Positions 9,434-11,871 of a DNA stretch of 11,871 nucleotides are shown here, piece after piece. Source of the DNA: Candidatus Accumulibacter vicinus. Lineage in GTDB: Bacteria > Pseudomonadota > Gammaproteobacteria > Burkholderiales > Rhodocyclaceae. The stretch lies in NCBI GenBank assembly GCA_002425405.1, contig DIME01000171.1, forward strand, positions 1 through 11,871, written 5' to 3'. A program made the translations under genes and the position numbers. The notes beneath the pieces were generated by a model. The model was not told where the DNA came from. It saw only the letters and a program-made list of their open reading frames with translations, and made no database searches. Within the stretch, counting starts at the first letter, position 1. Each line of letters begins with the position of its first letter.

Positions 9434-9897
9434 TCTTACGGATTTTGCACAGTACCGAGTTGCAGGATCATCTGGCCGAAGTCCATCAACGACGGCAAAA
9501 AACAATGGATTGAGCCTATTGAAAGCAAGCCGACATCCTTTTGGAATGGGCTTGAAATGCAATCAGACAAAGTGGAATTACCGGCTCCGGGCACAGCAAC
9601 TCTGAGAAACTGCTCGATCTGCACCATCGTTATCAGACGTGCTTCGTTCATGTTGATCACCATCCCTGAGAGGATCAACCCAAACGCCAAGTCACCCGCG
9701 ATTTCTCTCGTTCAGGCTCATTCCTGGGGGGCAATGCGTTCCTCGTGCAGGCTCATACCACGTTGGACAAGGCTGGATCCGGTAAGACCGCCATCTCCAT
9801 CTTTCTGTTAGAATTGCCATGTCGTGGCTGTCGGAAGGCGCTCAACGACAACCCAAGAGAGTACTCGCGGTTCTCCTCGCTACGATACCACCGAGAT
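9434..9897. other. Spacer with possible transposase scrap
   Basis: About 460 bp after mobA. On the minus strand, near 9600-9653, a frame starting MNEARLITMVQIEQFLR resembles the N-terminus of some integrase-type (DDE) transposases, but similarity ends after ~17 residues and no terminal inverted repeats were seen. The rest has no recognisable gene, and no terminator hairpin for mobA is evident. The transposase suggestion is weak. Confidence 0.3.
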
Positions 9898-10179
9898 ATG
9901 GCCACTACGTCGCACCCCTCTTTCATCATCGTCGGTCTGACCATCGCAGGCAAGAGGTTCCGCCCCAGTGACTGGGCTGAAAGACTTTGCGGTGTTCTTT
10001 CAGCTTTTGGCGCCGAGAAGAAAATGCGCTATTCACCCTATGTCGGCCCCAGGACCTACAAGGGCGAGAAAGCTGTTTTCGTAGACGGCCGATTATACGA
10101 AGTGGAGCCCATGGCCTACCGCTTCGTACTGCATTTCGCACAAGACAACGATCTGCAACTGATCCAGGACCTCGTATAG
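9898..10179 (+). CDS. DUF3579 family small protein
   Basis: A 93-residue soluble protein with the DUF3579 hallmarks: SFIIVGLTIAGKRFRPSDWAERLCG (8-32), a YSPYVGPRTYKGEKAVFVDGRL stretch (45-66) and a helical C-terminus with EPMAYRFVLHFAQDNDL (70-86). The family is small, ~100 residues, and mostly betaproteobacterial; no function is established. The open frame extends to 9745, but the extra N-terminal 51 residues do not fit the family, so the ATG at 9898 is preferred even though only a weak GAG lies just before it. Length is normal and all core motifs are intact. It stands alone, between spacers that contain repeats. Confidence 0.82.
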   Translation: MATTSHPSFIIVGLTIAGKRFRPSDWAERLCGVLSAFGAEKKMRYSPYVGPRTYKGEKAVFVDGRLYEVEPMAYRFVLHFAQDNDLQLIQDLV

Positions 10180-10198
10180 TGGTCTATCAGCGAGGAGC

Positions 10199-10234
10199 CT
10201 GTCGGACACAAGAAGAGCGTGCACTTTCCGACAG
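10199..10234 (+). terminator. Possible hairpin after the DUF3579 gene
   Basis: CTGTCGGA (10199-10206) pairs with TCCGACAG (10227-10234) across a 20-base loop, 19 bases after the stop codon. There is no T-run, so intrinsic termination is doubtful; it may be an mRNA 3' structure or a chance palindrome. Confidence 0.3.
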
Positions 10235-10328
10235 TCTCTGCATGGTCTTGTGTCGGCCGGTCGGGTGGAGTCAGGAAACGTTCATGTGAATCATCCGCGT
10301 TCTTGGCCGGAAACCAGCAACATGGGCT

Positions 10329-10452
10329 AACGGTCATGACTTTTCCAGGCACCCCCGATCATGAAAGTCATGACCGTTTCCCTCTCCCCCGATCCCTCCC
10401 CCGCGCGGGGGAGGGGGAGATTCGTGAGTCGCATACGCGACTTTCACATTAA
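10329..10452 (+). repeat. 124-bp palindromic dispersed repeat, copy B
   Basis: Second copy of the repeat at 3612-3735, same length and orientation. Its stems are more perfect than in copy A: CGGTCATGACTTT pairs with AAAGTCATGACCG, and CCCTCCCCCGC pairs with GCGGGGGAGGG. The third stem again uses GTGAGTCGC and GCGACTTTCAC around a 4-base loop. No clear target duplication was seen here. It lies in the spacer between the DUF3579 gene and the terminator of the carbonic anhydrase gene. Confidence 0.82.
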
Positions 10453-10680
10453 ACCAGCCTCCTTTGCTACCCTGGCTGGAAGGTTGTCGTCGACCCATCT
10501 GGGTGCCCATCCTGCCGCGATCATTTCCGCTTCGCCCAATATTCAGGCGGCAGAAAATTTCCCTTAGCAAAGAATGCCTTGCGGCAGCTCTCCACGCCTG
10601 ACCCACAGCTTGCACACAGTGTTGTCCGTGCGTTTTCGGGATAGCGAAAAGCGGTTTCCGACTTATCCACAGCCCCATGG
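10453..10680. other. Spacer with single DnaA-box-like 9-mer
   Basis: No gene is recognised. It contains one perfect match to the DnaA box consensus TTATCCACA (10663-10671). A lone box in a spacer is expected by chance at some rate, and no AT-rich unwinding region or box cluster accompanies it. Confidence 0.35.
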
Positions 10681-10709
10681 GAAAAGGCCGTCGACTCGAC
10701 GGCCTTTTC
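10681..10709. terminator. Bidirectional intrinsic terminator
   Basis: GAAAAGGCCGTCGA and TCGACGGCCTTTTC form a perfect 14-bp inverted repeat separated by one base, so the physical hairpin has a small loop. The stem is GC-rich in its core and has an A-tract on one side and a T-tract on the other. It can end transcription in both directions, and sits 24 bases after the stop of the carbonic anhydrase-like gene on the minus strand. Confidence 0.85.
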
Positions 10710-10733
10710 TTCCTCTGCGGAGAAATAGGAAGA

Positions 10734-11255
10734 CTACCGCGCCGCGAGTTCGCGCAGATAGCGCTGCCAGTTGGCTACGTAGTGATCGGCGCTATGCTGC
10801 AGCCGGGCGACTTCTTCATCACTGAGCCGGCGGATCACCTTGCCGGGTGAGCCGACGATCAGCGAATGGTCTGCAAAGACCTTGCCTTCCGGGATCAGCG
10901 TGTGGGCGCCGACGATGCAGCCCTGGCCGATCACCGAGCGGTTGAGCAACACCGAACCGATGCCGATCAGCGATCCATCGCCGACGGTGCAGCCGTGCAG
11001 CATCACCAGGTGGCCGACGGTGACGTTGCAGCCGATCGTCAGCGGTACGCCTTCGTCGGTATGCAGGACGGACTGGTCCTGGATATTGCTGTTTTCGCCG
11101 ATCGTGATCGGGTCGTTGTCGCCGCGCACCGTTGCGTTCCACCAGATCGAGGCGTTTCTGGCCAGGCGGACGTCGCCGATCACGGTGGCGTTGGGGGCGA
11201 CCCAGCTTTGCGGGTCGATCTGGGGGCGCCGGGCGCCGAGGGTGTAGATGGGCAT
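10734..11255 (-). CDS. Gamma-carbonic anhydrase-like hexapeptide repeat protein
   Basis: A 173-residue left-handed beta-helix protein of the YrdA/PaaY/CaiE group of the gamma-class carbonic anhydrase family. Repeating hexapeptides run from about residue 18 to 138, followed by a C-terminal helix. The three zinc-binding histidines expected at subunit interfaces are His65 (QSVLH), His82 and His87 (GHLVMLHGC). Arg44 in WNATVRGD and the NIQDQSV stretch are conserved. Such proteins form cytoplasmic homotrimers that bind zinc; carbonic anhydrase activity is shown only for some members, so CO2 hydration is not certain here. The ATG at 11255 fits the MPIYTLG family start, although no strong ribosome binding site precedes it. 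It follows the ABC permease gene by 49 bp on the same strand, so co-transcription is possible, and it ends before a strong terminator. Confidence 0.93.
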   Translation of the reverse strand: MPIYTLGARRPQIDPQSWVAPNATVIGDVRLARNASIWWNATVRGDNDPITIGENSNIQDQSVLHTDEGVPLTIGCNVTVGHLVMLHGCTVGDGSLIGIGSVLLNRSVIGQGCIVGAHTLIPEGKVFADHSLIVGSPGKVIRRLSDEEVARLQHSADHYVANWQRYLRELAAR

Positions 11256-11304
11256 GGGAGAGGTTCTCGCTGAGTGGGCTGAAGAAAGATTGTAGCCTGT
11301 CGTG

Positions 11305-11871
11305 CTACTGATGGCGTAGCGCCTCGATCGGATCGAGGGCGGCGGCGCGGTGCGCCGGGTAATAGCCGAAGAAGATGCCGATCCCGGCGGCGACCCCGAA
11401 GGCCACCAGGATCGAGGCGCCGGAAATGACGATCACCATGTCGGTCAGCGCATTGGTCAGCAGCGCACCGCCGATGCCGAGAAAGAGCCCGATCAGGCAG
11501 CCGGCGACCGAGATCATCAACGCTTCGAGCAGGAACTGCGCGAGGATGTCCCGCTGGCGCGCGCCGATTGCCATGCGAATGCCGATCTCGCGCGTGCGTT
11601 CGGTTACCGAGACGAGCATGATGTTCATGATCCCGATGCCTCCAACGAGCAGCGAAACCGAGGCGATCGCGCCGAGCAGCAGCGACATGACGCGTGTCGT
11701 CTCGGCTGCCGAGTCCGCTGCCGCGGCAAGGTTGCGCAGATAGAAGTCGTTGTCCTGCCCTTCACGAATGCGATGACGCTGGCGGAGCAGCGCGGTCATG
11801 CTCTTTTCGACCGCCGGCATCGCCTCGGCCGAAGTCGCCTGCACCATGATCAGGCGCACCGAGCCCGGAAA
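11305..11871 (-). CDS. MacB-type ABC transporter permease, C-terminal part
   Basis: The 3' 188 codons of a gene that runs off the right edge of the window. The visible part covers the end of the periplasmic MacB-PCD-like domain and the FtsX domain. It has three hydrophobic segments at about residues 62-88, 113-138 and 147-171 of the visible part, with the characteristic loop ERTREIGIRMAIGARQRDIL between the first two and the end YYPAHRAAALDPIEALRHQ. MacB-type proteins have four membrane segments and form mechanotransmission ABC pumps working with a periplasmic adaptor and an outer-membrane channel, exporting macrolides, peptides, lipoproteins or siderophores. The substrate here is unknown. 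Whether an ATPase domain is fused at the N-terminus (true MacB) or encoded separately cannot be seen. An internal GTG near 11859 is not the real start, because the frame is open to the edge. Confidence 0.93.
   Translation of the reverse strand, partial: FPGSVRLIMVQATSAEAMPAVEKSMTALLRQRHRIREGQDNDFYLRNLAAAADSAAETTRVMSLLLGAIASVSLLVGGIGIMNIMLVSVTERTREIGIRMAIGARQRDILAQFLLEALMISVAGCLIGLFLGIGGALLTNALTDMVIVISGASILVAFGVAAGIGIFFGYYPAHRAAALDPIEALRHQ

Noticed and set aside
9745..9897. N-terminal extension of the DUF3579 protein containing a GSGKT-like stretch
   Set aside because: The family begins near MATTSHPSFIIVG; the GSGKT is not in a P-loop context and the extension has no family resemblance.
10663..10671. 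Replication origin suggested by a perfect DnaA box
   Set aside because: Only one box, no cluster, no AT-rich unwinding element and no dnaA/dnaN genes nearby.

Overview
The window is GC-rich proteobacterial DNA, most likely from a betaproteobacterium of the Rhodocyclales / Candidatus Accumulibacter type. That placement is an inference from a DUF3579 gene (a family found mainly in betaproteobacteria), the overall gene style and the dispersed palindromic repeats. No rRNA, tRNA or CRISPR array is visible.

Left part (1-3760) is accessory and partly decayed. It starts with a broken cysteine synthase (cysK) remnant on the minus strand. Next comes an intact 414-residue protein on the minus strand that combines the DUF4157 'eCIS core' domain with a second HExxH metallopeptidase-like domain, preceded by a good sigma70-like promoter. 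A short glycosyltransferase remnant on the plus strand follows. Then comes a membrane-anchored serine hydrolase (class C beta-lactamase fold) on the minus strand, broken by a single one-base frameshift. A spacer holds a probable IS630-type transposase scrap and copy A of a 124-bp palindromic repeat.

Middle part (3895-8304, minus strand) is the most interesting unit. It is a tightly coupled four-gene operon, transcribed in the order corrinoid (B12-binding) protein, uroporphyrinogen decarboxylase-like methyltransferase, DUF1638 protein, hybrid sensor histidine kinase with receiver domain. Each junction is a 4-bp start/stop overlap (GTGA, ATGA, ATGA). The first two proteins are the usual partners of corrinoid-dependent methyl transfer. 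The last is a signalling protein, so the operon may couple one-carbon/corrinoid chemistry to a phosphorelay. No substrate-specific methyltransferase, corrinoid reductase or separate output regulator is present in the window.

Right part (8825-11871): mobA (molybdenum cofactor guanylyltransferase) is divergent from the operon across about 520 bp and uses a TTG start with a clear ribosome binding site. It is followed by a spacer with a possible transposase scrap, a small DUF3579 gene, repeat copy B and a strong bidirectional terminator. The window ends with a gamma-class carbonic anhydrase-like gene and the 3' end of a MacB-type ABC transporter permease, both on the minus strand.
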